A stretch of 64,000 bases of DNA from Paralichthys olivaceus (lineage: Eukaryota; Chordata; Actinopteri; Pleuronectiformes; Paralichthyidae). Of this stretch, positions 1-11,400 are shown piece after piece. Each line of letters begins with the position of its first letter. Positions within the stretch are counted from its first letter, which is position 1. Where the stretch lies: the NCBI RefSeq assembly GCF_024713975.1, contig NC_091111.1, positions 9,792,501-9,856,500 on the forward strand, given 5' to 3'. Under the pieces are notes generated by a model that saw only the letters and a program-made list of their open reading frames with translations, did no database searches and had not been told where the DNA came from. The position numbers were made by a program, and so were the translations under genes.

Positions 1-1300
1 CCGGTGGCATTTAAAGCCTTTGACATAAGAGGGTAACCTGTCAAAGAGAGGAACGAGCATCAGACATCAGCAAATCAGTTACATATTGAAAACCACAAAG
101 TAAAAGTCACGAAATGTCTCACCCTGCTCCTGCTGCATGACATCAGAGTAACAGCCATCAAATTTTAACATATCCACTTCCCAGTCTGCGAAGGTCTGAG
201 CATCGATCTCGATCTTGTCCAGTGGGGTGCCGGGGTAGCCCCCACAGGTGTGCGTGCCCATGTCCGCGTAGATCCCCAGCTTGAGTCCTCTGTCATGCAT
301 GTAGCGTGCCAGTCTTTTGATGCCTCCTGGGAATCTAAGGGGAAGCATGATAAACAGTTCCTGTTTGTTTACAAAGCTTTAAATGGTCTTGCCCCTCATT
401 ATATCACTGATTTCTTAATCCCACATTTTGCCCCCAGATCACTTAGAAAATCCTCACAACTCCTCTAGTCCCACGTTCTCGTCCAAACACTTAAGGGACC
501 AGCTTTTTTCTGTCCATCCCACATTAGGTCTTGTCCCACTATCGATACTTGAAATCTAATTTAAAGTCCTACCTTTCAATCTTGCTTTTAATTCAGCTTG
601 ACACTGTCTAATGATTCTGTTAGTGTTTGTCATTATTTTTACCTTTTTCAGATATGATGTGTCTCTAATTTTTCCTCTTTCTTTTTATCCCTACGTTTCA
701 TTTTGCCATGATAAAGCACTTTGGCTCAACTCATGTTGTTTTTTCACAAAGTAATACAGTATATTGATTAAGTGTGTAAAAGTCAATGCAAGGTTTTCAA
801 CTCGATGAAGAGTGAACTGTTCCTTTTCATCACTGCTTTTGTATAAATCATAGTCTGCAGCAGAACAACCAATGTAAATAACTCAACTGCATCATTCAGA
901 TGTCTCTATTATAAAGTTAATGTTAGGAAAGAATGAAAAAAATTAATTAACAATGCATTTAAACTATCATTTATACCTCTACTCATACATAAACTGAACA
1001 ATATGGGTTTCCAGTCACATAGCGAAGCTCTAACTCACTAAAGCCTGAAGCTGTTCATAACTACAGTGTGATTTCCTCATCATGTATTTTCACTTCCACC
1101 TTTCAGGGAGGTGTGTTATGTTTTAATATGCTGATGCCGCATATAAAACATGTTGATGCAGTAACGCTGCACGCAATCCAATCTGCTGGTTAATGTTTTG
1201 GTTATATAAATGCATGACTGTCACTCTGTCTCACCAACCGTTTTATTGACATGCCTGTTTAAAGATCACATATAAATGTTTGCACTTTGGAGTAATGACC

Positions 1301-1384
<84 letters not shown>

Positions 1385-2189
1385 GTTGAGCATATAGCGT
1401 GCATATACTATATACCTCTTTGGGTCCGCCTGCAGCCGACCCTGCTTGTCTCTCTCCATGGATGCCCAGCAGTCATCTATGTTCACATAGACGTAGCCAA
1501 GCTCCTTCCAGCCGTCCTCGAAGAGTCTGTCTGCCATGTCGATGAACAGATTCTCACTGGAAGAGAAAGAGTAACGTCTCATTAGAAGGTGTAAACAAAA
1601 ATATGTCACTGTCATTTGATAAATGTATTGTTTGGACTTTTCAAAGAACATAAAGAAAAAACTAGGAACTGTGTCAAGTATGACAGAAGTACAAGGATTA
1701 ATTCCCCATACTGAAGATAAAGTGAAGTAGCCATGTAGAGAATAACATTTGAAATGCCACATTAGCTCTTATACTACAGACAGAGAGCGTAGGTATCCAT
1801 AGTCTTTCCCACAGCCAAGCTGATTGTGCTTAGATCAATTCTGACTGTGGCGTTGTTCTTGTTTACTGTTGGCTAATATCTTTATCATTGAGGAAGAACT
1901 ACAAAACATGGAGAAGTCACAAGGTATGCGGTTCGCCAATAAACCCTGTTTTTAAAGCTCAATGGGATAGCATTAAATGAATGTTAACATAACATGAGAT
2001 CACAGTGTGCTATGTTTGTGCTGTGTTGCCTCACCTGATGCAGTTCTTGGGGTCATTGTCGCAGTCAATATCACAGCGGTATCGCTCCCAAGCCAACCAG
2101 CCCATAGGAGGGGTCAGCATCAGTCCGTTGTCGAGGGCCAAGGTGGTCAGAGGGAGCGCCGAGGCGAGTAAGAGCACCGCCAGATGCAT
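1..2189 (-). CDS. naga: Alpha-N-acetylgalactosaminidase, 5' part (partial)
   Basis: Lysosomal glycosidase of family GH27 that removes terminal alpha-N-acetylgalactosamine from glycoconjugates. Coding exons on the minus strand are 2189-2035, 1556-1416, 334-123 and 37-1; the last is cut by the window edge. All junctions are GT-AG and keep phase. The protein starts with a hydrophobic signal peptide ([18 protein letters not shown]), followed by [21 protein letters not shown], typical of a mature GH27 N-terminus. Exon 2 has the NIDDCW motif. Exon 3 has [17 protein letters not shown] and DMLKFDGC, whose Asp is the expected catalytic nucleophile. The first residues of exon 4 read [13 protein letters not shown]. 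The GYPGT/LDK pattern and short loop favour NAGA over alpha-galactosidase A. An upstream in-frame ATG (2213) lies behind a clear acceptor (cctctgcag), so 2189 is the likely start. Confidence 0.93.
345..770 (+). mobile_element. Degenerate LINE 3' fragment (L2/Rex-like reverse transcriptase tail)
   Basis: The + strand encodes [18 protein letters not shown] then [10 protein letters not shown], the C-terminal signature of many fish non-LTR retrotransposons (KALNGLAP.Y...L, followed by RSLRSS..LL). It is followed by frameshifted remnants and a tail containing aaagcactttggctcaac. Stops interrupt it, so it is a dead fragment. It sits in the intron between naga exons 2 and 3, about 10 bases from the exon 3 acceptor. 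Confidence 0.7.
1301..1383. repeat. (TG)n microsatellite in naga intron
   Basis: About 40 TG dinucleotides with one interruption (TGTATG near 1325). It lies just beyond the donor of naga exon 2. Confidence 0.98.
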
Positions 2190-2648
2190 TCCTGCAGAGG
2201 AAAATAACATCAAGTTGAATCAGATGCACTATGCTGTACCCTGCACTGCATCAAAGTTAAATACAAGGCTACAGTGTTTTACAGTCACTATATGTTTGGT
2301 TCCTGCATAACCTGCAGCGAAACCTGCTTTTTCCTTTGTTCGCTGACAGGATCAGTCAGGACTGACAGGGTGTGACTGTGGCTGAAACACAGCTGATCAC
2401 ATCCACACTCAGCACTTACTGCAGAAAACAGCATGGCAGATATAATGCCTGAGCAATTAAATACACATCACACCGAAGCAAAAATCATTATCCTGACTGT
2501 TTCCTATTACATAAATTGTAATAATGTGCAAAGAATTAACAAGGAAAGTATAAAAAAATAATTGACTGAGGTACTTTAAAATAGTTTAACTGTCGGTGTT
2601 TCTGGTGCAGGTTCCAAACAACCAGTGGGAAAAGGTGAGTTCACTTAC

Positions 2649-2760
2649 TGTGATTCAGCGGTGACGTGACGCTGCAGGAGGGAAAACTAAAAGACGAAGA
2701 GTTCACGTCTCCTCGATTCTTCTATTCAACTGAGCTCGGCCCGTCACACAAATCACATGC
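2649..2760 (-). other. naga: Probable 5' untranslated exon and promoter of naga
   Basis: On the minus strand the sequence ending at 2649 is followed by a consensus donor, GTAAGT (2648-2643). The coding exon begins at 2191 behind a good acceptor, so a noncoding first exon fits. The upstream border is not visible and 2760 is a guess. Nearby are TGACGTGA-type motifs at 2661-2670 and 2831-2840. Confidence 0.5.
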
Positions 2761-2826
2761 TGAACTTTAGAAAATGTCGACAACGGTAGATAAACCGAAC
2801 TGCTGCCCGAGAAGCAGGAAGTGAAA

Positions 2827-2836
2827 GTCATGTGAC
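2827..2836. promoter_or_regulatory. CLEAR-like E-box upstream of naga
   Basis: The sequence GTCATGTGAC differs by one base from the palindromic CLEAR element GTCACGTGAC, which TFEB/TFE3 bind in front of lysosomal genes. It lies about 180 bp upstream of the inferred naga 5' exon end. The match is visible; function is inferred. Confidence 0.35.
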
Positions 2837-2979
2837 GTGAAGTGTCAGCTGACCACAGAGCAGGAAGCTAAAGGGGATAGAGGAGGCGGGGCCGTTTAGT
2901 TTTTGACTCACCTCACTTTCTGTCATTTCTCATTTTGCTGAAGTTTCTCATCTAAAGTTTATATTCTCATCTTTTTAAA

Positions 2980-3370
2980 CACAACTTCATAATTATGATA
3001 ATGATAAAACTTGTATGGTGCTTCTCAAGAAACTCAAAAACACTTTCACAGAATTGAAAAGAAAGACACAGTAAAGATAAAAACATAGAATCATCACACA
3101 TTGAAAGCAGTTCTGAAGAAGTTCTTTACATATATATATTATATTTCCCTTTATGTATAGTTAATTAGTCAGTTATTGTCTTTATTAATCAGTTCCAATA
3201 TCTACAGCCAGGTTATGATAAAGCCTCCTTTAATATGATCTGTTTTGCAATTAATAGAGAGACCTCCAAAGTCGTAAAGTACCCATTTATGAAGCAAATG
3301 TTAATCAATCACCAATCAATCAATGTAGATAAATGATAAACGATTAATAAAGGCTTCACAGTAATCCATC
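2980..3370. repeat. Degenerate interspersed repeats between naga and adcy3
   Basis: The segment at 2990-3120 (ttgtatggtgcttctcaaga..., cactttcacag) resembles the fish repeat family with a 'tatatagcacttttcaa' signature. The segment at 3295-3360 is rich in aatcaatcacc and attaataaaggcttca motifs seen in other fish repeats. Assignment is by resemblance only. The rest of 2890-3780 is AT-rich with no gene seen. Confidence 0.3.
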
Positions 3371-3789
3371 AAGTTTGCAGTGGTATTAAGGCGTCTGGAC
3401 TAAACATGGATTTTGGTCCTGCAGCCCTTCTCTGGATGCTATTATTGAAAAACACTTCAATTATGGGGTATTTTAATAAAAATGTAAGCAATTTATGAGA
3501 AGACAAATAAGGTGTCATGTTAATGGAGGATTTTCCACAACCTGGTAACCTTAAAAGTGGTTCTTATTGAAGGCCTATATTCATATGTGAGTTGTTAAAT
3601 ATATCTCTAGAACACTCAACTAACAGTGTCATGTTGTATTTCTCCATAACCTGACACAACAGGTCTTTTGGCTGTCACCTGTTACCCACAACACACTGAG
3701 TAAAGTTTTATCTGGTTGGTTCTACCTAAATGACCTAAGTACTTTCAACCTGTGGTGACTAATAGAACACACGTGAATTCATTCCTAAT

Positions 3790-4580
3790 GTCTTCACCTC
3801 TCCCAGGAGTTTTTATTGTGGCGTCGACACGCAGGGCGGCAGCCTTTGCATTTGAAGGAAGTGTATTATTTGCAGTTGAGCCCACACTGACTGAAACAGC
3901 GACGCTGGCTGCTAGTCAAGCCGGTTCCACAGGCATCGGAGTGGTGACGGTGACGTGCCTTGTGTTCACCTCATTGCTTGTTTCTCTTGTGGGGGGTTTA
4001 ACACAGCTAGCATTCTTCCACTGTGGATCTTCTTTGCAGCCCAAGTCGTCCTTGTCCTTGTAGTCTACTCATACTCGAAAATGATGATGTCTGGGCCCAG
4101 GGGTGACTGGAGAGGTCGCTGTGGGAGCTGCTATGATATCCTCAGTGTCACTGAGAGTTATTCTGGGATCCAGCTCATCCCTTGAGGCCTCCAGCAGCAT
4201 GGGGGGGATGTAAGGAGCAGGGGTGTCACTCAGAGCTGCAAGTGTTGCAGCAAAACAAGCGTTTGCATCAAGAAAATCAACATTAGCAGTAGGTTCACTT
4301 GTTGTTGGTGCGATTCCTGCCACACAAGGCGTAGCATTGACAGCAACTATGTGTTCCACACTCAGGTGAATCTACAAAGGGGTCTTCTCACAGGGCCAGA
4401 CCTAATTAAAGGAATCGGCATGGAGACGGTCATCGCAGCAGCGGCACCTATCGGAGCCGGGGCACTTGGGGCTGCGCCTTTAGGCACCGAGGCCCTGAGG
4501 AGACTGGGGACTGAAGGAGTTGTTGTGGCTGTATTGTTGGCCTGGGGAAGCTCTCTGAGTGCAGGTAAATCACACAGAGA
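3790..4580 (-). pseudogene. Unidentified coding-like GC-rich island, possibly a decayed gene
   Basis: This stretch is clearly GC-richer than its flanks. Its minus strand has an uninterrupted frame at 4359-4069 (96 residues from an ATG, rich in Ala, Pro, Thr, Asp) that ends in a stop. The next frame continues as a Lys/Asp/Thr-rich peptide over about 4065-3922 and, after another stop and frame change, as an Ala/Val/Ser-rich peptide to about 3785. The pieces read like one low-complexity protein broken by stops and a frameshift, but I recognise no family. The plus strand is also open over 3752-4063 and 4351-4584 and ends in a donor-like GCAG/GTAAAT at 4564, so a plus-strand exon is not excluded. 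Confidence 0.25.
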
Positions 4581-5482
4581 ATGATTAACGCTATCTTTTT
4601 CTCCTGCCTGTCATGCGCCTGATTATGCCATTTTATTTTGTAAAGACTGTTTTTTTTTTACTTTTGTTCCCTGTCTACACTGACATAAAAGTAATATTGT
4701 AATTGAAATTACTTTATTGTGTCTATCAGTTTTGAATAAACAGGTGTGAACTGTTAACGTGGTGTATTCACTCACTGATGTCATATTATTCCCTGAGAAA
4801 AAGGAAGACTGATTAATGGAGAGCATTTTAAACTGTTGATTGTTGACTTTTTTCCTGAGTAGCTTTAATCACCTCATTTCCACTCTTCTTCACACCATCA
4901 CCTCCCCAGACGTGGTCACAAGCCGACAGTTACTTTGGTTTCGTCTTAGCAACAGTAACAGAGGACTTGGTGTTCAGAGAAGGGGGAGGGTGGAGGTGGG
5001 AGGAGGAAGAAGAAAAAGAGTGATATCAGAAGACAGAATAGATTAGAGTAGATGTATGTTGTGGAGAGCTCACAGTGATTAGAAGGAATATGGATTTGCA
5101 AACTAATATATGGTGTCATTTGGTTTGAGGAGTTGATGTGCATAGTGCAGATGGACGTCCAGCTGTGGCTCATGGTTTTGAAGATGCAAAAAGTTTTTCC
5201 TCCTGAAACAACAGAGAGATAAACAGCACTAAACTTATGGAGAAACATGGTAATAAACTCTTAAGGTAAGAGATTTTTCATGGTGAATCTTTTGGAACTC
5301 TTCACTCTGGAATGGGATTATCTTCTGCATTGAAATTGCATCACTTCCCTGCACCATTAAAACCTTGATAATGTAATCATCTCCAAAGATGGGACACAAC
5401 ACAGCTTCTCCGTGGGTCATCCAGTGCGCTTCGGCACCACTAACCCAGTATTACATGCATCAGGAGGATTAACCTCACCATC

Positions 5483-8400
5483 ATGTCTGTGAACCGGGTC
5501 CACACCACAGACACGGAGCAGTCTGCAGGCTACTCTCCGGAGTATTCATTGCAGGTTCCCGGCAGTGACCCGGGTCACGAAACGGGCCTTGCACGGGAGG
5601 TGACTGTCCTTCAGTCCAGCTGCTGCCGCTGCCTGCCCCGCGCCGTGCGCCTCACCTTTACGCCCGAGTCTTTGGAGAGGCTTTACCAGAACTACTTCCG
5701 CCGCCAGAGACAAGAAAACCTGCTGGTTCTGGTGATGTTCGCCGCTCTCTTCAACAGCTTCATCATCATCATGTGCGCGGTGGTGTACACCGAGGACAAG
5801 CTGGCCATGGTGGTGGTGGCAGCCGTGGGTCTGGCCGCGGACATCGTCCTTTACGCGCTGTGCTGGTTCCAGAAGCTCCCTGCGTCGCCGGTCTCCCGTG
5901 GAGCGGTGCCGTACATTCTGTGGCTGATGGTCACCGTGCACGTTTTATGTTACATGGGACTCAACTATGAGCGTTTCTCTCACGCCAGTGACTCGGTGGG
6001 CTGGCAGGCCTTCTTCAGTTTCTCCAGCTTCCTGACGCTGCCCCTGAACCTGGTGCCTCTCCTGCTGCTCACGGCCCTGTCCTCCGGGATACACACCCTG
6101 GTGTTGGGGGTGACTGTGGCTCAAAGGTTTGATGCCAACCTGCAGGGGTCCATGCTGGTGAGACAGGTAAATGTTGCGTCAAGATTGCATATGGCTGTGG
6201 GTCACTTAAGCCAATGATGTAGAACTTCTGGCCTCTTGTGGCCCCTGAGAAAATGGATGAGCCTAAAGTTGTCCACTTGTAAAAATGTAAATGTGGCCCA
6301 AATATTCCAAAACAAATGTGGGCCTTTTTTGGCAAATATGTGTTGCTCTTGGGAAGTTGTCATCTGGATGTAAACCTAAGCTGCCCCATGTGATGAATGG
6401 TGAATATGGCACAAATAGCACAAAAACAAATTTGGGATACCATTGGCAGCTTTGGTTGACATGCAGTATGGATATGGTTTACGATGGCAAAAAGGAGAGG
6501 ACCACCCAAGTGCTATCATTCCACACAATATTTCAGGCCACATGAAGTGCGACAGTGTGGGCCAGATCTGGGCCAAAACAATTTTGCTGTGCAAGGCCAA
6601 AAGTGTGTCACACAGATGTGGAGGAAAATTGGGAGGAAAGGGGAGCAGTTGGAAAAAATAATGTGTCACAAGATTGATAAGATAATATGAGTTTAAAAAA
6701 ACTCTGTTTATTCTTTTCAAATTGTTTTTATATATAATCGTAGACAGTGGCAGCAAAGTGACAATAAACCTCACAAACACCTCTCTGCCTCCTCAGCTTT
6801 TCGCCAACATTATGCTGTACCTGTGTGCAGCCATGGTGGGCGTGATGTCGTACTACATGGCGGACAGGAAATACAGAATGGCCTTTTTGGAAGCGCGTCA
6901 GTCGCTAGAGGTCAAACTCACCCTGGAGGAGCAGAGTACCCAGCAGGTAAGTGGGACAGACACACACTGTCACGTGTTCTTTGCTTTCCTATTTTCACTG
7001 TGCACCTATGCACGAGGACACAAATATGCCAGTGAGGTAGAACACCCTGTGCTGCCTAATTATGGAGTGTTTTGCACGGTGCACGGCTAATAGGTTGATT
7101 AGAGAGACAGTTGTTTTCACCAGCAGAGACACCGTCAGGGACAAGACACACCGATACAACCTTTAGCAAAAACATGGCAGGCAATACTTCAATATTTTAA
7201 AAAGAATAGTATTTATTTTATTATTATTGTGTATTTACTGTCCTTTTGTGTTTGTGCCTTTACCCTTATTCTTCTAAAAGTGCACCACTTTTTTTTAATG
7301 CTGTTTTAGAATTGCTTCTCTTTCTATCCTTCATTTTGCAGCTACCTTTTCTCTTTTCGACCACAACGATTATTGCTTATAAGCTAATTATCTTAATTGA
7401 CTTAATTGAGGCTATCATTTATGGTTTTCCAATAAGAGGCTGGGCAGCACAGTGGTACAGTGGTTAGCACTGGTACCTCACAGCAAGAGGGTTCCTGGTT
7501 TGAGTGTGCATGCAAATTGACCATAGGTGTAGTTGTTTGTCTCTGTATGTCGGCCCTGTGATACGCTGGCGGTCTGTGCAGGGCGTACCCCACCTCTCGC
7601 CCAATGTCAGCTGGGATTGGCTCCAGCTCATTCGGCGACCCTCAGAGGAAAAGAGGTATATATACCAGATGAATGGATGGAAATATGAGAATGGAGTTTG
7701 AAGGAGTGAACTTATAGTTAAGGCCTCGTAATTGTTTCGGTGAAATCATATCAAATTATGAGCAAACGTTTACACAGCCGTTCTATCCCATTATATTCTC
7801 CCTGTCAAGCCACAACTTGAAAATTCATCACTGCTTCAATATATTGAAGTTAAAGATGAAGTAACATACGTTGTCTGCAACCTTGATTATATTAATTTAA
7901 TTCTTTCACTCTGGCTTTATTGTTCCGTGTTCCTGTCTGTGACAATCTGTTGAGTAAAGTGAGCAGACCTGTGAGAGTTGTTTAGGCGGGGGTGGATACG
8001 ATGGGGATATGCAGACAAGAATGAAGAGACGATGGAGGTAGATTTCCCAAAGGGTTCTGGGAGAAGACAGATAGAAGCAGCCGACCAGAACATGTCTGAC
8101 CAGTTGACAGGATCTCTAGAGGATCACTTTACCGCCTCAGTCATGCATTTGACACACACACACCAAACACACACACGGAGCAAATAATTTTTTCTGTCAT
8201 TACCATCACAAACTCACACTTTCCTCGACTGTGTGTCCACATACAGGAGGAATTATTACTGTCCATCCTGCCCAAACATATCGCTGATGAGATGCTGCAG
8301 GGCATGAAGAACCAGGCCGATCAGCAGGAGGGGCAGCAGCAGCAGTTCAACACCATGTACATGTACCGCCATGAAAACGTCAGGTCAGCTTCACGAAATC

Positions 8401-11400
8401 ACACAAATCCAATCCTTTTGTTCTGGGAAGTTTTAAAGTCAGGATGTCACGAGAGGGTTTTTCAGTGTCTCTTTGCAACATCCGTTCTCTCACTGCAGTA
8501 TCCTGTTTGCTGACATCGTGGGCTTCACCCAGCTGTCCTCAACCTGCAGTGCCCAGGAGCTTGTGAAGCTGCTCAATGAGCTGTTTGCAAGCTTTGATAA
8601 ACTGGCAGCAGTGAGTATCCGTGTGTATTTCACTGTATTTTCTGTCTGTCCTCCTGTCCAATATAGATTGTAAGTCATATTTCACAAATCAGGACGTTTT
8701 TATGACTGACACCATTTCAAGTAAATTCTACCAAATACCTCCAGAAACTTGATAACCCATTTGTTACATGTTATTTAAATCTCATTTAACAGCAACATCA
8801 CCAATTGAGGATTAAGATTCTTGGCGACTGCTACTATTGCATCTGTGGTCTTCCTGACTTCAGAGAGGACCACGCTGCCTGCTCCATCATGATGGGCCTC
8901 GCAATGGTAGAGGCCATCTCGTAAGTAGTGACTTTACTTTCACACGTAAGACAAGATAATAAAACACAATTTAGAGACAAAATAAATTCCTGCAACATCA
9001 GGAATTTACAATCAATAATGGAGAAGAAAATAAAAGGAGAGAAAGAGAGAGTTAATCACATTTAAATAAATCAAGGAGAGATAGATGGGCACAGATAGCA
9101 AAGCACATTCAGAATAAGGACAGGGGGATTCATCAGGAAAGACAGACCCTTACAATAAAAAGGTTTTTTGTCTTATATAACTTCAAGGACACCTCATTGA
9201 TCCTTTGCCTTCCCTCTTTTTCCAGTTACGTGCGAGACAAGACAAAAACCGAGGTGGACATGCGTGTGGGCGTCCACACAGGCAAGGTGCTGGGAGGAGT
9301 GCTCGGTCAGAAAAGATGGCAGTTTGATGTTTGGTCCACAGACGTCACCGTAGCCAATAAGATGGAGTCTGGAGGGATTCCTGGGTAGGAGAGAAATAAA
9401 GATTACATCTGGCCGACTGCTTGTGCCCTTTATTTTAAATCGTTTGTTATGTTACCCAGGAGAGTGCATATATCCCAGAGCACCATGGACAGTCTGCATG
9501 GAGAGTTTGAACTGGAGACGGGGAACGGTGGAGAGAGGTGCGAGTACCTGCTGGAGAAAGGCATCGAGACATACTTGGTTCTGGTGCCTAAACAGGTGGC
9601 AAATGGACCTAATGGAAAAGTGAGTGGATTCAGCGCCGTTCTCGTTTCACTCAGGCCGTGAGATTAATCATTCACACACTTAATGTTTGTCTTCAACGAA
9701 AAACTCCATGTAGAAAGAGATTACATCTTTATTCATGTAGCATTGTTTGTCCTGCTTCTCCTCCATCAGTCACTCAGCAGACTGTCCAACAGAAATTCAA
9801 ACCAGTTGATCAACACTACAGCGACCAATGGGAACGCAGCCTCACCCCAGTCAACACCCACTGAGTGTAAACAGGAGGTGATCCGTCATAAATGTCTTTA
9901 CTCATGGTGATGTCTATAAACCTGTGTTGAAAATAAACCTCTACAAAGACGCAGGAGTTCATATCAGACCTCATGGGGGATGCACATGTTTCAAGAGAAA
10001 CACACTTCATTCATGATAAATATTCTGTAAAATCTCAGACGGTAAAAGCACTTGATAAAATGACCCCTATCTGATCTGTGTTTTACTTATACTCAGAGGA
10101 ATAAGATGGTTGAGGAGCAAGTGATCAACAGGCGACTGCAGCAGGAGCTTCTGGAGAGAGAATCTCGACAAATGTAAGAAAACAGGTGAAATAAAAAAGG
10201 CATTGTAAAAGCAGAGGAGGCAGCAGAAGGGCGTTAAAGTTAGTGAAAAATGAAACAAATGTACACTGTTATGAAATGATCAACTCTGTGTCTCTCGCAG
10301 ATTGAAGGATCATCAGATCAACCCTGTGTCATTGCGTTTTGTGGACGGAAAGCTGGAGGAGCATTACTCCTCAGAGAAGGAGAAGCGCAGCGGAGCGGCC
10401 TTCTGCTGCTGCATGATTGTGTTGTTTTTCATCACGGCGATGCAGGTGTTCATAGATCCACAGTGAGTTTACTCATATGACCTTGACATGTGCAAATAAT
10501 ACACATCTAATATGAAAGCTAAATTCATGAAGGTGGTAACTTTAATTTTGCCCAAACTTTATTCTGGCGGCAGTTTATTTGTTTGAAATTGCTAGAAATT
10601 GGCTGACGTGTGTTCTTGCTCTAGGTTGGCTGTGAACTATGTGACTTTCGTAATAGGAGAAGTTTTGTTGCTGATCCTCACAGTTTGCTCCCTGGCTGCC
10701 ATTTTCCCCAAGGTGAGAGAGCAAAAATAATCGTCTGTGATTTTAATGATGAAACAGAATTTATTTTAGAATGTGTCAAATGGGCGATTGTACTTCTCAG
10801 TACTGATATTTAAAATTTGATTTGTAATTTCAGATTGAGGTCAATTTATAATTACACGCAGCATTTAGAGGATTTGCATAGGAATGAATGCTCCTTTTAT
10901 TTATTACATTTATAGCCTGCTGACACTTGATCATGTTTGTTTGTCACAGATGTTCTCCAAGAGGTTGGTTTCTTTCTCAGCGTGGATTGATCGCACCCGA
11001 TGGGCAAGAAACACATGGGCCATGGCAGCCATATTTGTTCTAACCATGGCTGTGATCGCTGACATGGTAATGACGTGACCAGATTCTGATACACTATTTA
11101 CCTGTCTGTGTGTGTTTTTTATGATTGGCCAATAACATATCAACATACAAAAGTGATAACATATCTAAAAAGTGCAAAATAGTGTAGCCACTATTGTGTG
11201 TTGTATGTCATCATATCAGCTCCTCTGGGTGTGTGCGTCTCTCCAGTTGTGTGTTTCCACCTTGTCCTCATCAAACTATCACTGGCTTTTATGTGTCTGA
11301 CTACATGTTCCCAGTGGGGTCCATTAGCCGTCTGTCTTGCCGCCTGCTGGTTCATGTGGCACGGCCCCACAGGAGCAGCTTGTTACACACACCGCTGCCT

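Noticed and set aside
250-468. 72-residue plus-strand ORF overlapping naga exon 3
   Set aside because: It fuses antisense naga exon sequence to LINE sequence; only the LINE part is meaningful.
1259-1762. Long ORFs through the TG/CA repeat at 1301-1383 and at 29005-29085
   Set aside because: Frames are open because dinucleotide repeats lack stops; the peptides are Cys-Val or His-Thr repeats without homology.
2190-2213. Upstream naga start at 2213
   Set aside because: A strong acceptor (cctctgcag) lies between it and the next ATG, so this part is intron; the signal peptide starts at 2189.
5546-5941. 131-residue minus-strand ORF opposite adcy3 exon 1
   Set aside because: His/Gln/Arg-rich shadow of a GC-rich coding exon with no family resemblance.
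7439-7690. Functional tRNA gene
   Set aside because: Box A and B are only SINE-like, no cloverleaf can be drawn from what follows, and the body and tail fit a dispersed repeat.
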